The notes: generated from the sequence alone by a model not told the origin. A stretch of DNA of 64,000 bases from PALSA-1296 sp037143335 (GCA_037143335.1 JBAWZA010000011.1:1-64000), one strand, 5' to 3'; positions 1-7,606 are shown, counted from the stretch's first letter. Translations and numbers: made by a program.

Positions 1-20
1 ATTGCTTGCATGATCTAATC

Positions 21-461
21 CTAAAATAGAGTGAATAAAAATTTGCCACTCGCAACGACTTGGAATCGCGATGATTCAAATTGTATTGCGGGAGCCTTTA
101 CTTCAATGATCTCGCATTTGTTTATGCAATAAGTCTCTCCAGGTGAGATTCCGGGTGTGGCATATATCGGTACATTGATAAATTGCTCGATGAGATTTGC
201 TATGTCCGAATGCACGGCAAGCGCATCATCACCGATATGTGGAATCAGATATGAAATGATGATGCTAAATTCTTGCTCACCAAAAATTGCTTTGCCTGTT
301 GGATCGAAGGAAGTGAATTTCGTCCTTCCGAGATTCAAGCTAAAAGCAGGGAAAGCCCCAATCGGCAATTTCTTCTCATCGTAAAGTGGCAGGTAGTGCC
401 AACTAGAATATGTCACGAGTTGCGACGAGAATGAAGTCTGGAATCGTTGTTCGCGTGTCAT
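21..461 (-). CDS. Hypothetical phage protein (possible tail-completion protein)
   Basis: A 146-residue protein with no signal peptide or membrane segment and no motif I can name. It starts at ATG (461) only 17 bp after the head-tail connector gene ends, on the same strand, so the two are probably co-transcribed. In HK97-like modules the gene after the connector often encodes a head closure, neck or tail-completion protein, and the size fits that role. This assignment rests on gene order alone. The coding region ends near the left edge of the window, so later tail genes, if any, are outside view. Confidence 0.6.
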   Translation of the reverse strand: MTREQRFQTSFSSQLVTYSSWHYLPLYDEKKLPIGAFPAFSLNLGRTKFTSFDPTGKAIFGEQEFSIIISYLIPHIGDDALAVHSDIANLIEQFINVPIYATPGISPGETYCINKCEIIEVKAPAIQFESSRFQVVASGKFLFTLF

Positions 462-478
462 GTTAAGAATAAATGTGG

Positions 479-1060
479 TTAAACTGCAACTCTGCGATAT
501 GGCGCGAGTAATTCGACATGTCTCGGTCTCAGGTCGAGATATTTCACTCGTGTTCCTGAAGGATTTGAGTGATCGGATTCAATCTCGATGCCCAGTCTGG
601 CTCCGCCGAGTTTTGATTCCTCAAATACAATTGCGGCAATTTCAAGGATGACTTGGCAAACCGTTTCTGGTGCGCTTAGCGAATCAGGAAGTGCATATTT
701 GATCCGATGCTCCAAGTTTTTCGCAAATGTAGCTTCGGGATTAACAACGATTGCGCCACGCGATATCAAGACAAGTCCCGAAATATCATTGATAGTTTCC
801 GTGCCCTCGAAATCGTATGACTTCCAATTGATAATTGTGCCGGCAGGATTATCCATTCGATGAATATGTAAACCTTTACCGAAGAAAACATCGGTTTTGA
901 CTGCACTCGGAGTGTAGTCCCTTCCAAGATAGGTGTAAACCTGCTCAGTCGCTGAATCCAGAATAGATTGAAAGAAAGAAAGTACTTCTGTGTCAGTCGT
1001 GGCGTCTCGCATGTACTTCTGGAAATCCGCGACGGTTACTGGTGATGGATATGTGGACAT
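479..1060 (-). CDS. Phage head-tail connector (gp6-like) protein
   Basis: A 193-residue protein. The N-terminal part reads like the gp6/phiE125 gp8 family of head-tail connectors: a short helical start beginning MSTYPSPVTVADFQKY, then a helix with SILDSATEQVYTYLGR near residues 30-45, where family members carry an AxxxxExYxGR-like stretch. The protein would form the ring that joins the portal to the tail. It lies downstream of the capsid gene on the same strand, separated from it by a DUF5675/holin-like pair. Family assignment is by pattern and position; there is no catalytic residue to confirm it. Confidence 0.62.
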   Translation of the reverse strand: MSTYPSPVTVADFQKYMRDATTDTEVLSFFQSILDSATEQVYTYLGRDYTPSAVKTDVFFGKGLHIHRMDNPAGTIINWKSYDFEGTETINDISGLVLISRGAIVVNPEATFAKNLEHRIKYALPDSLSAPETVCQVILEIAAIVFEESKLGGARLGIEIESDHSNPSGTRVKYLDLRPRHVELLAPYRRVAV

Positions 1061-1068
1061 TTTATTTT

Positions 1069-1086
1069 AATTACGAATTAGGAATT
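1069..1086. repeat. Copy of the ATTACGAATTA-type short repeat
   Basis: The 45-bp gap between the connector gene and the holin-like gene holds AATTACGAATTAGGAATT. It is closely related to both arms of the inverted repeat at 5430-5481, so the motif occurs three times in the phage block. It may be a fragment of a mobile palindromic element or a remnant of a terminator. Confidence 0.45.
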
Positions 1087-1105
1087 TGGGGGAAAAGGCT
1101 ACGCA

Positions 1106-1321
1106 CTACTTTGTCGGAGGTTCGGCTATGTGGAAGCCATGAGTGCCGAGGACAGTGGTGATGCCAACAATTATTGCGGCAATGTTTGAGATTGGCCCAG
1201 GCAATCCGGGGATCTGGTCAGCAATGCCCGCGATAGTCAAGAGTGCGGTACCAATGCCAGAAAAAAACTTGGCGATGTTTGCGCCATTCCATTTGAATAA
1301 ACTTGAAAAAAATGTTTTCAT
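1106..1321 (-). CDS. Small membrane protein, holin-like
   Basis: A 71-residue protein with two predicted membrane helices, about residues 16-36 (FFSGIGTALLTIAGIADQI) and 45-62 (ISNIAAIIVGITTVLG), joined by a short Pro/Gly turn (PGLPGP). Its ATG at 1321 overlaps the end of the upstream DUF5675 gene by 4 bp, so the two are translationally coupled. Two short hydrophobic helices next to a putative cell-wall-acting gene suggest a phage holin that would permeabilise the inner membrane. No holin family signature is recognised; a small phage membrane protein of other function is equally possible. Confidence 0.55.
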   Translation of the reverse strand: MKTFFSSLFKWNGANIAKFFSGIGTALLTIAGIADQIPGLPGPISNIAAIIVGITTVLGTHGFHIAEPPTK

Positions 1322-1755
1322 AATGTGTTTGTGAATTGATTGTGTTGATGATGGGTGTTGCGAATTTCCAGAATAACTTTTTCAGAGTGAAGTCCAAGTG
1401 TAAGTTTTCTGAAAAAATTATCGAAAGCGATTTTGCTGCGGGTGATTGTATTATATGACCTCGTCGCTCCAAGAATAATGCACCCTTCGGTATCCGATGT
1501 CGTATTCCCAGAGTGAATTCTGATTCCTTCGAAGAGTGGGACATCGAGAACATGGGGCATCATCCGCCGAAAGCGAACGGAGTAGTCAATAATTACTTGG
1601 TAACTTCCGGTAGGAATCGCCGTCGCTCCTGGAACCTTGATTCCAGGAGCGCGGACGACATCCTCTAATGTGAAGCACTCGAATGAGCCATCAACCAGAA
1701 GTGAACCTATCGTACTCATCGGAGAGTAGATTTCACGTACTAAGGTGAGATGCAT
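1318..1755 (-). CDS. DUF5675 family protein
   Basis: A 145-residue soluble protein. The central block contains IPTGSYQVIIDYS and, near residues 75-95, the pattern IRIHSGNTTSDTEGCIILG, which I recognise as the conserved core of DUF5675. The IHxGN...GCI arrangement recalls the His/Cys spacing of L,D-transpeptidase-like folds, but a catalytic role is not established. DUF5675 genes are common in phages and prophages of Bacteroidota, often near lysis genes. Here the gene overlaps a holin-like gene by 4 bp and lies directly after the capsid gene (16 bp gap). A cell-wall-related lysis or structural role is inferred. Confidence 0.72.
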   Translation of the reverse strand: MHLTLVREIYSPMSTIGSLLVDGSFECFTLEDVVRAPGIKVPGATAIPTGSYQVIIDYSVRFRRMMPHVLDVPLFEGIRIHSGNTTSDTEGCIILGATRSYNTITRSKIAFDNFFRKLTLGLHSEKVILEIRNTHHQHNQFTNTL

Positions 1756-1771
1756 GATTATTGTTAGGGGA

Positions 1772-2992
1772 CTAACTTGCGCTGGTGCTCAAGACTCCGA
1801 GGTAACTTGGCTGACCGACACCGAATGCAATGCGCTCAGTCATGCGAAGCATTTGCAAATCATTCGTGAAAGCATTGACTCCTTCAGCAGTTGCATCAAA
1901 GCTGATGCGAACATCCATTCCGCCATGCTGACCTAACCAGCAACCAGCGTTCTTCAGATTTCCGAAAATTGCGAATGGAGCACTTGCATGTGAGCTTGAG
2001 TCGTATGTTTCGACCAAGATTCCATTCGGGAGCACGACAATCGGAAATCCACGGAAGCTCAAGCCCGAACCGCTTAGTCCCTGACCACTCGCAACGCTCG
2101 GAAGAATGGAGTTTGTCAAGTCCCAGAAGTACCGATCATTCGCATCCTTCTGTTTGAGCAACTCTGTGAGAGTATTTTGCTCAATGAAAAGAGATGCACC
2201 ACGCTGTTGCGCAGGAGAGAGCGATTGAACAAGATTGATGAGATCATCGAAATTCACATCAATATATTTAGTTTTGCCACTTGAAGCTGATCCGCCAAGA
2301 TAGGTTGTTGTTACTCCGCCGGTATTCAAGATGCCCGTGAATGGAGTACCATTGCCACGGAAGACCTGCACATCTTCTTCTTGTGCAAAGACATTGGTGA
2401 AAATGCGCACAATGGTGTTGTAAATATCAATGTTCGCATCGTCAAGCAATTCGTTCGAGATCGGATAGATCGCCGCTAACTTTTTTGCTGTGAGTGTAAG
2501 TCTGCCGAACGTTGCGCGTGAGGCGGCGATAGTCGTATTCTCATCAGTCCATGCTGCTGATGGCTTACCTGCAAGGGTTGAGACATTGAGCACATTGCTC
2601 TTCATCCCAATAGAGGCGCAGAATTTACGTGCAAATCCGAATTCATTTAATTGGAAGAGTACATCAGCGAAGAATTCTTCGGGTACAAGGTAACCTCCTG
2701 CGGAATTACTTCCTTCGATCTGCGGAGCGAGGGTCTTGATATATTCAGGATCATACGACGATTGAATCGCATGAAGCTCGGAGTAATTATTTGCCGCCAG
2801 CGCTGAGAAGAATCGAAATGTTTTTCTGATTTTCTCTCGCTCAGCAGACTTGGAGGAGTTTCCATCGAGTTGCTTCAGTGTTGAGCGATCAGGAAGTGAC
2901 TTTATTCGTTTTGTAACGGCTTCATCTATCAGAGATCTCATCTCGTTTCGATTAGCAGAAATAGTTTGTGTTTGTTCGTTCATTGATATCAT
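1772..2992 (-). CDS. Phage major capsid protein, HK97 gp5 family
   Basis: A 406-residue protein that builds the icosahedral head. The first ~95 residues are charged and helical (an HK97 delta/scaffold-like arm with KRIKSLPDRSTLK). The HK97 fold starts at about residue 96 with GGYLVPEEFFADVLFQL, the GG(Y/F)LVP motif at the usual arm/domain junction. A second conserved part is YPISNELLDDANIDI, followed by EEDVQVFRGNG and GILNTGG. Cleavage by the neighbouring prohead protease would fit removal of the arm before GGYLVP. Two in-frame ATGs (2992 and 2983) are possible. It is followed closely by the DUF5675 gene. Confidence 0.92.
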   Translation of the reverse strand: MISMNEQTQTISANRNEMRSLIDEAVTKRIKSLPDRSTLKQLDGNSSKSAEREKIRKTFRFFSALAANNYSELHAIQSSYDPEYIKTLAPQIEGSNSAGGYLVPEEFFADVLFQLNEFGFARKFCASIGMKSNVLNVSTLAGKPSAAWTDENTTIAASRATFGRLTLTAKKLAAIYPISNELLDDANIDIYNTIVRIFTNVFAQEEDVQVFRGNGTPFTGILNTGGVTTTYLGGSASSGKTKYIDVNFDDLINLVQSLSPAQQRGASLFIEQNTLTELLKQKDANDRYFWDLTNSILPSVASGQGLSGSGLSFRGFPIVVLPNGILVETYDSSSHASAPFAIFGNLKNAGCWLGQHGGMDVRISFDATAEGVNAFTNDLQMLRMTERIAFGVGQPSYLGVLSTSAS

Positions 2993-3018
2993 TTTATGAA
3001 TTATTAAAGTGTAAAAAA

Positions 3019-3115
3019 TCTGTGCTCATCCGCTAAATCCGTGTCATCCGCGTGCTATTCCCCAATGCATTTCATGGCACACGGATATCACGGATTGGGC
3101 GGATGTTCACTGATG
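3019..3115. repeat. Inverted pair of CGGAT-rich repeats (pair A)
   Basis: Two ~40-bp copies of a repeat of the form (A/G)GCACrCGGATnnCACGGATTnnGCGGATG face each other. The left copy reads on the minus strand (3019-3060) and the right copy on the plus strand (3076-3115), with ~15 bp between them, so a long imperfect hairpin is possible. It fills the gap between the capsid and protease genes. A related pair lies on the other side of the protease gene. Confidence 0.65.
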
Positions 3116-3118
3116 GGA

Positions 3119-3748
3119 TTAGAATAAATTTGTAGCTTCTTCGAGGGTGAGAGTTTTGGAAATACTCGGCGCGCCGTCGTCAATGGCGTATGGATTTGCT
3201 GGCAATTCTACTTTCGAGATTTCTATCAATTCCCATTTGATAAACCGGTTGCCGCCGATACCGTTTGGCTCCCACTCGATCGGTCGGAAGGCGATGGAGT
3301 TTGCTGGCAGATACCCTGCTTCGTCGAGACGGAAGATTTTCTCTGCCAATTCGGATTCCTCAGAAGTTGCATACTCGGCAAGAGCGTAGAGTGCTGTCGG
3401 AGTCTCTACAAGTTTCAAGATTTTCCCGAGTGTATGTACTGGTTCATCAGTCTGTCCGTGCATCCAAAGGAATTGAGGGTTGCGAAGAAAATTCTCAACC
3501 TCTGCGCCTTCAATTACCATCTCATCTGCGGCGCGATCAGGGTCGGATGTAGCCGCCTTCAGCCATCTGCGGCGCGATTCTGGCGCGAAGTTCACATCCT
3601 CGTTGAGTTGCTTGAGAATCTGAATATCTGCTCCACTGAGTTCGTCAGCACAATTGTTGGCGAGCGAAAAAATGCCGTTTTTATCGGCAATAATTTTTCC
3701 CGGAATTTTTTTGTATCTTTTTTCGAGTTGTTGGTGTCTTATATTCAT
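3119..3748 (-). CDS. HK97-family prohead protease (peptidase S78)
   Basis: About 209 residues from the ATG at 3748; an upstream in-frame start at 3793 adds 15 residues but lies in repeat sequence. The order WLKAATSDPDRAADEM (residues ~60-75), LWMHGQTDEPVHTLGKI (~90-107) and SIAFRPIEW (~160-170) matches the caudoviral prohead protease family. The His of WMHG and the Ser of NSIAF are the likely catalytic pair. The enzyme would cleave the capsid scaffold arm during maturation. It lies directly upstream of the capsid gene but is separated from the portal by three plus-strand lipoprotein genes, an interruption of a normally contiguous module. Confidence 0.85.
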   Translation of the reverse strand: MNIRHQQLEKRYKKIPGKIIADKNGIFSLANNCADELSGADIQILKQLNEDVNFAPESRRRWLKAATSDPDRAADEMVIEGAEVENFLRNPQFLWMHGQTDEPVHTLGKILKLVETPTALYALAEYATSEESELAEKIFRLDEAGYLPANSIAFRPIEWEPNGIGGNRFIKWELIEISKVELPANPYAIDDGAPSISKTLTLEEATNLF

Positions 3749-3767
3749 GAGATAGGTATGTAGTATA

Positions 3768-3874
3768 TTATGATCAGCGAAAATCAGCCACATCAGCTTG
3801 ATAATCCCTCGACGCTATCGAAGAACAGCACGCGGATGATACGGATTTTTGCGGATTCGCGCGGATTTGAATCT
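3768..3874. repeat. Inverted pair of CGGAT-rich repeats (pair B)
   Basis: The right copy at 3827-3874 (plus strand) is AGCACGCGGATGATACGGAT followed by two more GCGGATT units, closely matching pair A at 3019-3115. A more diverged copy with TGAT in place of CGGAT reads on the minus strand at 3768-3797. The pair separates the protease gene from the lipoprotein cluster, and the lipoprotein start codon lies just beyond it. Confidence 0.5.
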
Positions 3875-3879
3875 GAAAA

Positions 3880-4191
3880 ATGAGAGTGTGGCGCAACGGA
3901 TATATTTTTTTCATACTAGTTTTCATCGGGTGTGGCTCGCGCTCCACATTGAATGAAAACCGAGTGAGAATTTATTTTCAGAATTCTTCGGTTGCTGAAT
4001 TTGAGTTATTGCGACTAGACTCCACAGGTTTGGTAGTGCGAAAGGATTCAAATTCTAACCTTCAGATTATCCCAGCTCAAAGTATTTCCAAAGTCGTAGT
4101 CAATGCACACGGTAGGCGTCAAGCAAGCATATTAGGATTTATGGGTGGTCTTGTCGGTACAATTGGTGTCACTGAATTGACACAAACTTAA
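3880..4191 (+). CDS. Lipoprotein, truncated by an in-frame stop
   Basis: A 103-residue product with a lipoprotein signal (short basic N-terminus, FFILVFIGC lipobox-like end, Cys ~18), so probably membrane-anchored. The body is a small beta-rich domain followed by a glycine-zipper-like segment (GFMGGLVGTIGV). Translation ends at TAA 4189-4191, but the same frame continues open to 4380 with a C-terminus (EPPELQKIK) matching that of the next gene (EPPELKNLK). Ignoring the stop, the length would be 166 residues against 167 for the neighbour. It is therefore a paralogue cut short by a point nonsense mutation, or a sequencing error. Function unknown. Confidence 0.6.
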   Translation: MRVWRNGYIFFILVFIGCGSRSTLNENRVRIYFQNSSVAEFELLRLDSTGLVVRKDSNSNLQIIPAQSISKVVVNAHGRRQASILGFMGGLVGTIGVTELTQT

Positions 4192-4380
4192 GTATATTCC
4201 GTCTTATTTCTTGTTGCTATTGTTGCCCCTACTGCAGCAGTTATTGGGTCGATAGTTTCTACGAGCCTTGCAAGTGACGAGAAAAGTTTTGTGTTTGATA
4301 ACCCCTCTGACTTCTTGCGGTTAGAACCGTATACAAAATATACCGATAGTGAACCACCCGAATTGCAGAAAATAAAATGA
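4192..4380 (+). pseudogene. C-terminal remainder of the interrupted lipoprotein gene
   Basis: These 62 codons continue the frame of the preceding lipoprotein after its TAA, without any indel. They encode a hydrophobic stretch (VLFLVAIVAPTAAVIGSIV) that aligns with the glycine-rich membrane-like segment of the downstream paralogue, then a polar tail ending EPPELQKIK. The terminal TGA overlaps the ATG of the next gene (ATGA, 4377-4380), as expected of an intact two-gene operon. Preservation of both the tail and the coupling suggests that the stop is recent. Confidence 0.6.
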
Positions 4381-4880
4381 AGCGTAGTATAAGTACATTT
4401 GTATTCCTACTCATCCTTTCAGGTTGCAGTAGTGACAAATTTATTCTTGCCACGAGATTATTACCGCGGGCGGAGTATCGAATCTTGGCGGTGCATGATT
4501 CTGATCTTGTAGCAGTTCCTTGGATTTATGATGATCATATCAATCCTTTCGTGATTGAACATTTTGCGAAGCGTATCCGATTTGATTCGATAACGTTTCT
4601 TCATCAAGGCGAATCTTCAGGTAAGGGCGAAGCTTATGCTGGTGCCGCAATTGGTTATGTGCCAGGCATTGTTGCAGGTTCGCTTCTCTCTCCAGACGCA
4701 AACCATCTTTGGCCGCTCAGCCTCGGGATGCTTGTTGGTCCGGGAGTTGGAGCGCTCATCGGCTATTTTCTTCGTTCAAATGAAAGGGATATGCTTCCGA
4801 TTTATCCAAATCTTCGGGACATTAAATTCACAGCATACTATTCTTACTATGAACCACCTGAATTGAAAAATCTAAAATAG
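4377..4880 (+). CDS. Putative lipoprotein, middle member of a tandem trio
   Basis: A 167-residue protein with a clear lipoprotein signal (FVFLLILSGCSS, lipidated Cys ~17). Residues ~30-75 form a small beta-rich region (YRILAVHDSDLVAVP...). Residues ~88-140 are a glycine-rich hydrophobic hairpin (GAAIGYVPGIVAG ... LVGPGVGALIGYFL) resembling glycine-zipper segments. The C-terminus ends EPPELKNLK. The start overlaps the stop of the interrupted upstream copy by 4 bp. It lies on the strand opposite to the phage head genes, which fits a cargo (moron) gene expressed separately from the phage. No known family is recognised. Confidence 0.75.
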   Translation: MKRSISTFVFLLILSGCSSDKFILATRLLPRAEYRILAVHDSDLVAVPWIYDDHINPFVIEHFAKRIRFDSITFLHQGESSGKGEAYAGAAIGYVPGIVAGSLLSPDANHLWPLSLGMLVGPGVGALIGYFLRSNERDMLPIYPNLRDIKFTAYYSYYEPPELKNLK

Positions 4881-4937
4881 AGTCCTTCATTTCCTCATTC
4901 CTGAAACCAGCCCTCTCTCTCCTCGTATTTTTGCAGC

Positions 4938-5429
4938 GTGAAATATCTCTTGCTCATTGGTTTTGCGACTTTGCTGGCATCGTGCTCTTCGAAGCCTATC
5001 GTTACGGTTAATCTGCGAAATCAGCAGGAGCATGAGTATATTCTTGTGAGCATTCGAGATACCTCCATCATTGTGCTGCCCACCTATGAAGAAATCGGCA
5101 AGGGAATCGCTCTCACACATGCCGAGGTGATTCCGAATAAAGACATTACTCACATTACGATGCAACCAGACCTCTCATTTTTGGGTAGGTTGCCAATAGG
5201 GTTGTTCGGTGCTGCTAGTGGCTTTGCACTCAAAGCCTGCGATTGCGAGGATCGCCTATCTCATAGCGTCGTTGGGTTCGCCGCTGGTTGGACGATCGGA
5301 GGATTCTTGTTCCTCCTCGAACACCTCAAACCCGATTCCTATTTTCTGTGGCTCGAAGCTGATAGATCAAAGCTCCGAAAAAAAGCTGTTTATCCGGTTG
5401 AGCCTGAGATAATGAAATACGTTCGTTGA
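4938..5429 (+). CDS. Putative lipoprotein, third member of the tandem trio
   Basis: A 163-residue protein from a GTG at 4938, with lipobox LLASCSS (Cys ~16). The layout matches the two upstream copies: a short beta-rich domain with YILVSIRDTSIIVLP (compare RILAVHDSDLVAVP in copy two), a glycine-rich hydrophobic hairpin (LPIGLFGAASGFAL ... VVGFAAGWTIGGFLFLL) and a charged tail. It has a CDCED insertion in the loop. Sequence identity to the other copies is low, so the duplication is old. The gene ends 40 bp from the convergent portal gene, with an inverted repeat between them. Confidence 0.72.
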   Translation: MKYLLLIGFATLLASCSSKPIVTVNLRNQQEHEYILVSIRDTSIIVLPTYEEIGKGIALTHAEVIPNKDITHITMQPDLSFLGRLPIGLFGAASGFALKACDCEDRLSHSVVGFAAGWTIGGFLFLLEHLKPDSYFLWLEADRSKLRKKAVYPVEPEIMKYVR

Positions 5430-5481
5430 ATTACGAATCAAGAATGCTCTGGTCCACAGATCGTAATTCTTAATTCGTAAT
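5430..5481. terminator. Inverted repeat between convergent genes, likely bidirectional terminator
   Basis: ATTACGAATCAAGAAT (5430-5445) and ATTCTTAATTCGTAAT (5466-5481) pair at 15 of 16 positions around a 20-base loop. The element lies between the ends of the third lipoprotein gene and the portal gene, overlapping the last codons of the portal gene. There is no strong U tract. Both arms resemble the single motif at 1069-1086. Confidence 0.5.
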
Positions 5482-6702
5482 TACTCTCCAATTTGCATCA
5501 TAGATGACATTCCCGACTACGAACACATTCCCTTTGCCCATCGGAAGTGGCGGAAGCGAGAGCATTGCTCTTTGTTCGTCAACTGTCAGCGATTGTTTAA
5601 GCTCTTGCAATCTGGCATGAATTTTCTCTTCGGCTTCGTTAATGATATTCTCATGCTCGATGACAATGTTCTTGCCGAATTCGAATGCTAATTGTTTTGT
5701 CAAGGCTTTCGAGAATTTTGTGAGTCCGTAATCCACCACATCACGTAGGAATACATTGTAGCTTGTCTCGGCATTCGAGAAATTTACATTGTCAGTATCA
5801 CCTAATGCGATCTTCGGAACTCGGAACGCTTCGCGAATTGAATCGCGCATAGCTGCTCTTGATTTAGAGTAATCAATTTCCTTGTTGCCGTCCGATAGAG
5901 AAGTCAGTTCTCCGCCGTCGGGCAAGATCGCGAGTTTCGAGATATTCGATGCACCCTGATATTTTTCTTCCCACTTTGTACGGATATCATCCATCTGCTC
6001 TTGTGTGAGAATTGTACCCTGTGGGAATGTCATTACAGCACGTGGCACTGCATCGTTATCGAAAAATCGTTGCTGATAAAGCCTAAGGGCGCAATCTGTT
6101 TTTGCGGTATCGAGAATGTCGCTCAGCAATGCGTGGCCGTAGAACGGAGCTGTTCGAATATCGGATCGCTTGATATGAATAATATCACTCGCCGAAATTT
6201 TCGTATTCGTCGGGAAGAATGTGTAGTAACTCGGAAGCGCATCCGAGCCTTTCTCGACAATAAAACTCAGAGCAGGTAGCATCCACAATTCCGAGACTTC
6301 GCCGAATCCGTTGCGGACTTTCAAAAAGAGTGCGTTGCCCGTTGCATCGAGCCACTGACTTGCAAGTTCGAGCATGTCCGAAAGATCGAAAAGAGGATTC
6401 GGATTGCGGAGTATTTTTTCGAGTGGATGATCGTAGCCAAGTGATTGCTTCTGAGGCATCCCTTTCTTGGCAGTGATGAATTGGTAGGAATGAAATCTGC
6501 CTTTGCCGATAGCCTCTGACCTTGCATGCATCGCGGCAGAGACAGTTTCGCGGATGAAGTGAATATTCTCGCGAGGATTATCATACGAATTGATAAACCA
6601 TGATGACATCGGCTGACCGGTTGTGACGCCGATAACAGGAGATGTTAACAATGATTGCTTTTTGGAAACAGAGATATTAATTTTTCCGAGAGTAAGGTTC
6701 AT
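5470..6702 (-). CDS. Phage portal protein, HK97/SPP1-type
   Basis: About 410 residues from the ATG at 6702; an upstream start at 6777 would add 25 residues of unlikely composition. Family patterns in order are: N-terminal NPRENIHFIRETVSAAMHAR, HPLEKILRNPNPLFD (~95-110), LLASQWLDATGNALFLKVR-like wing (~110-135), the clip-region HIKRSDIRTAPFYGHALL, LRLYQQRFFDNDAVPRAVM, and the late IREAFRVPKIALGD ... NFSNAETSYNVFL block that is typical of HK97-type portals. The dodecameric ring would be the DNA gate and packaging-motor dock. The terminase gene usually found immediately upstream is absent here. Confidence 0.9.
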   Translation of the reverse strand: MNLTLGKINISVSKKQSLLTSPVIGVTTGQPMSSWFINSYDNPRENIHFIRETVSAAMHARSEAIGKGRFHSYQFITAKKGMPQKQSLGYDHPLEKILRNPNPLFDLSDMLELASQWLDATGNALFLKVRNGFGEVSELWMLPALSFIVEKGSDALPSYYTFFPTNTKISASDIIHIKRSDIRTAPFYGHALLSDILDTAKTDCALRLYQQRFFDNDAVPRAVMTFPQGTILTQEQMDDIRTKWEEKYQGASNISKLAILPDGGELTSLSDGNKEIDYSKSRAAMRDSIREAFRVPKIALGDTDNVNFSNAETSYNVFLRDVVDYGLTKFSKALTKQLAFEFGKNIVIEHENIINEAEEKIHARLQELKQSLTVDEQRAMLSLPPLPMGKGNVFVVGNVIYDANWRVITN

Positions 6703-6783
6703 AATGTGATGTGCGGTAATTTTTTGTGAGTGGAAGTAAAGAGTAAGTCGGGCGGAGGAATTCTCCGCCCTCTTCATATCCGA

Positions 6784-7071
6784 TTATTCCCCACATGCCC
6801 GCTCCATCATTGCCTCAGTGACAATCTTCAGAGCATGTTCCCTTGATTGCCAGAAGTCAATCAACTCCTCACCGACGTAGTCCTCAAGATCTTCGATATA
6901 AAATGCGAAGACTTTGATAAAATCCGAAAGATAATCTAAGTCGCCCGAATTCACGGCGACATCTTTTGTCTGATGACCTCTTGGCTTCCGAAGTCGGCTC
7001 GCGGGATGCGAAGAGTGGATGCTCGGAGCTGGCGTGAATTCTTTGGTTTGGTAATTTTCTGAGTTGATCAT
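6784..7071 (-). CDS. Hypothetical protein upstream of portal
   Basis: A 95-residue protein from an ATG at 7071. The first ~40 residues are polar and probably disordered (Ser/Pro/His/Arg rich). The rest is an acidic helical segment with YLSDFIKVFAFYIEDLEDYVGEE-type composition, broken here by aromatic residues. No family is recognised. It occupies the place where a terminase would normally lie, but is far too small to be a large subunit and shows no HTH like a small subunit. It probably belongs to the phage block because of strand and spacing. Confidence 0.5.
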   Translation of the reverse strand: MINSENYQTKEFTPAPSIHSSHPASRLRKPRGHQTKDVAVNSGDLDYLSDFIKVFAFYIEDLEDYVGEELIDFWQSREHALKIVTEAMMERACGE

Positions 7072-7142
7072 AATTTGGATGTAGTATTAAGTTAAGAAAA
7101 TTAGTGTACTTATCGCGATTAACGGCAGTCTCTCTCTCTGCG

Positions 7143-7228
7143 GTCATTTCGAATGAAGTGAGAAATCGTTAAGCCTGAACGATTGTCGAAAAACGATTTC
7201 TCGGTCGCCTTTGGCGACCTCGAAATCA
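7143..7228. repeat. Nested palindromic dispersed repeat, copy 1
   Basis: The outer arm GTCATTTCGA pairs with the terminal TCGAAAT, and the inner arms GAGAAATCGTTA and AACGATTTCTC pair around a short loop. A small extra hairpin, GGTCGCCTTTGGCGACC, lies in the right half. The same architecture recurs at 19102-19187, 53728-53811 and 56173-56250. Confidence 0.75.
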
Positions 7229-7321
7229 CAAGAGTGATCGGTAGCCACTTCAAAAAAAGACAAAGATTTATCCATGCACCGAGAGGCGCTGTTTTTTTTA
7301 GTTCGGCTTTGGATTACGTAA

Positions 7322-7606
7322 TTATTCGGGAAGTGTCAGGCTCTTGATTCTTTGCTTGATGTCATGCAGTCTGATCTCTTTACCTTTTTCGCGCGAGAAG
7401 GTACACTCTTTTTCCGGTCCGACAACACGGACTCGGACTTTCGGAATTCCGTTTGCCAGAAAATTCTGAACTTCTTCTCCGGCAACACCAAACCCCATTC
7501 GGGAGATGGTGGTAGGTTGGTCTGTTCCTTCAGTTGTGATTATGTATTTCTCAGCTTTCACTTGTTCACGTGTATTATTGCGAAAGTGTAATGAACATTT
7601 CCCCAT
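7322..7606 (-). CDS. Hypothetical small protein
   Basis: A 94-residue basic protein from an ATG at 7606, with no signal peptide or membrane segment. The central part (GVAGEEVQNFLANGIPKVRVRVVG) looks like a compact alpha/beta unit. A 79-codon frame overlaps on the other strand (7352-7591) and is less convincing. A 19-bp palindrome lies immediately upstream of the start, suggesting direct transcriptional control of this gene. Function unknown. It could be an early gene of the phage element. Confidence 0.42.
   Translation of the reverse strand: MGKCSLHFRNNTREQVKAEKYIITTEGTDQPTTISRMGFGVAGEEVQNFLANGIPKVRVRVVGPEKECTFSREKGKEIRLHDIKQRIKSLTLPE

Noticed and set aside
4887..5165. A 92-codon minus-strand frame over the third lipoprotein gene
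   Set aside because: It overlaps a protein with a signal peptide and lipobox and has no supporting features. It is a shadow of the plus-strand gene.
6784..7071. Small terminase subunit for the 95-residue gene before the portal
   Set aside because: There is no HTH or typical oligomerisation pattern. The assignment would rest on location only, so it is left as hypothetical.
7352..7591. A 79-codon plus-strand frame opposite the gene at 7322-7606
   Set aside because: Composition is Phe/Cys rich and has no upstream signal. The minus-strand frame has a palindromic control site and better composition, although neither is certain.
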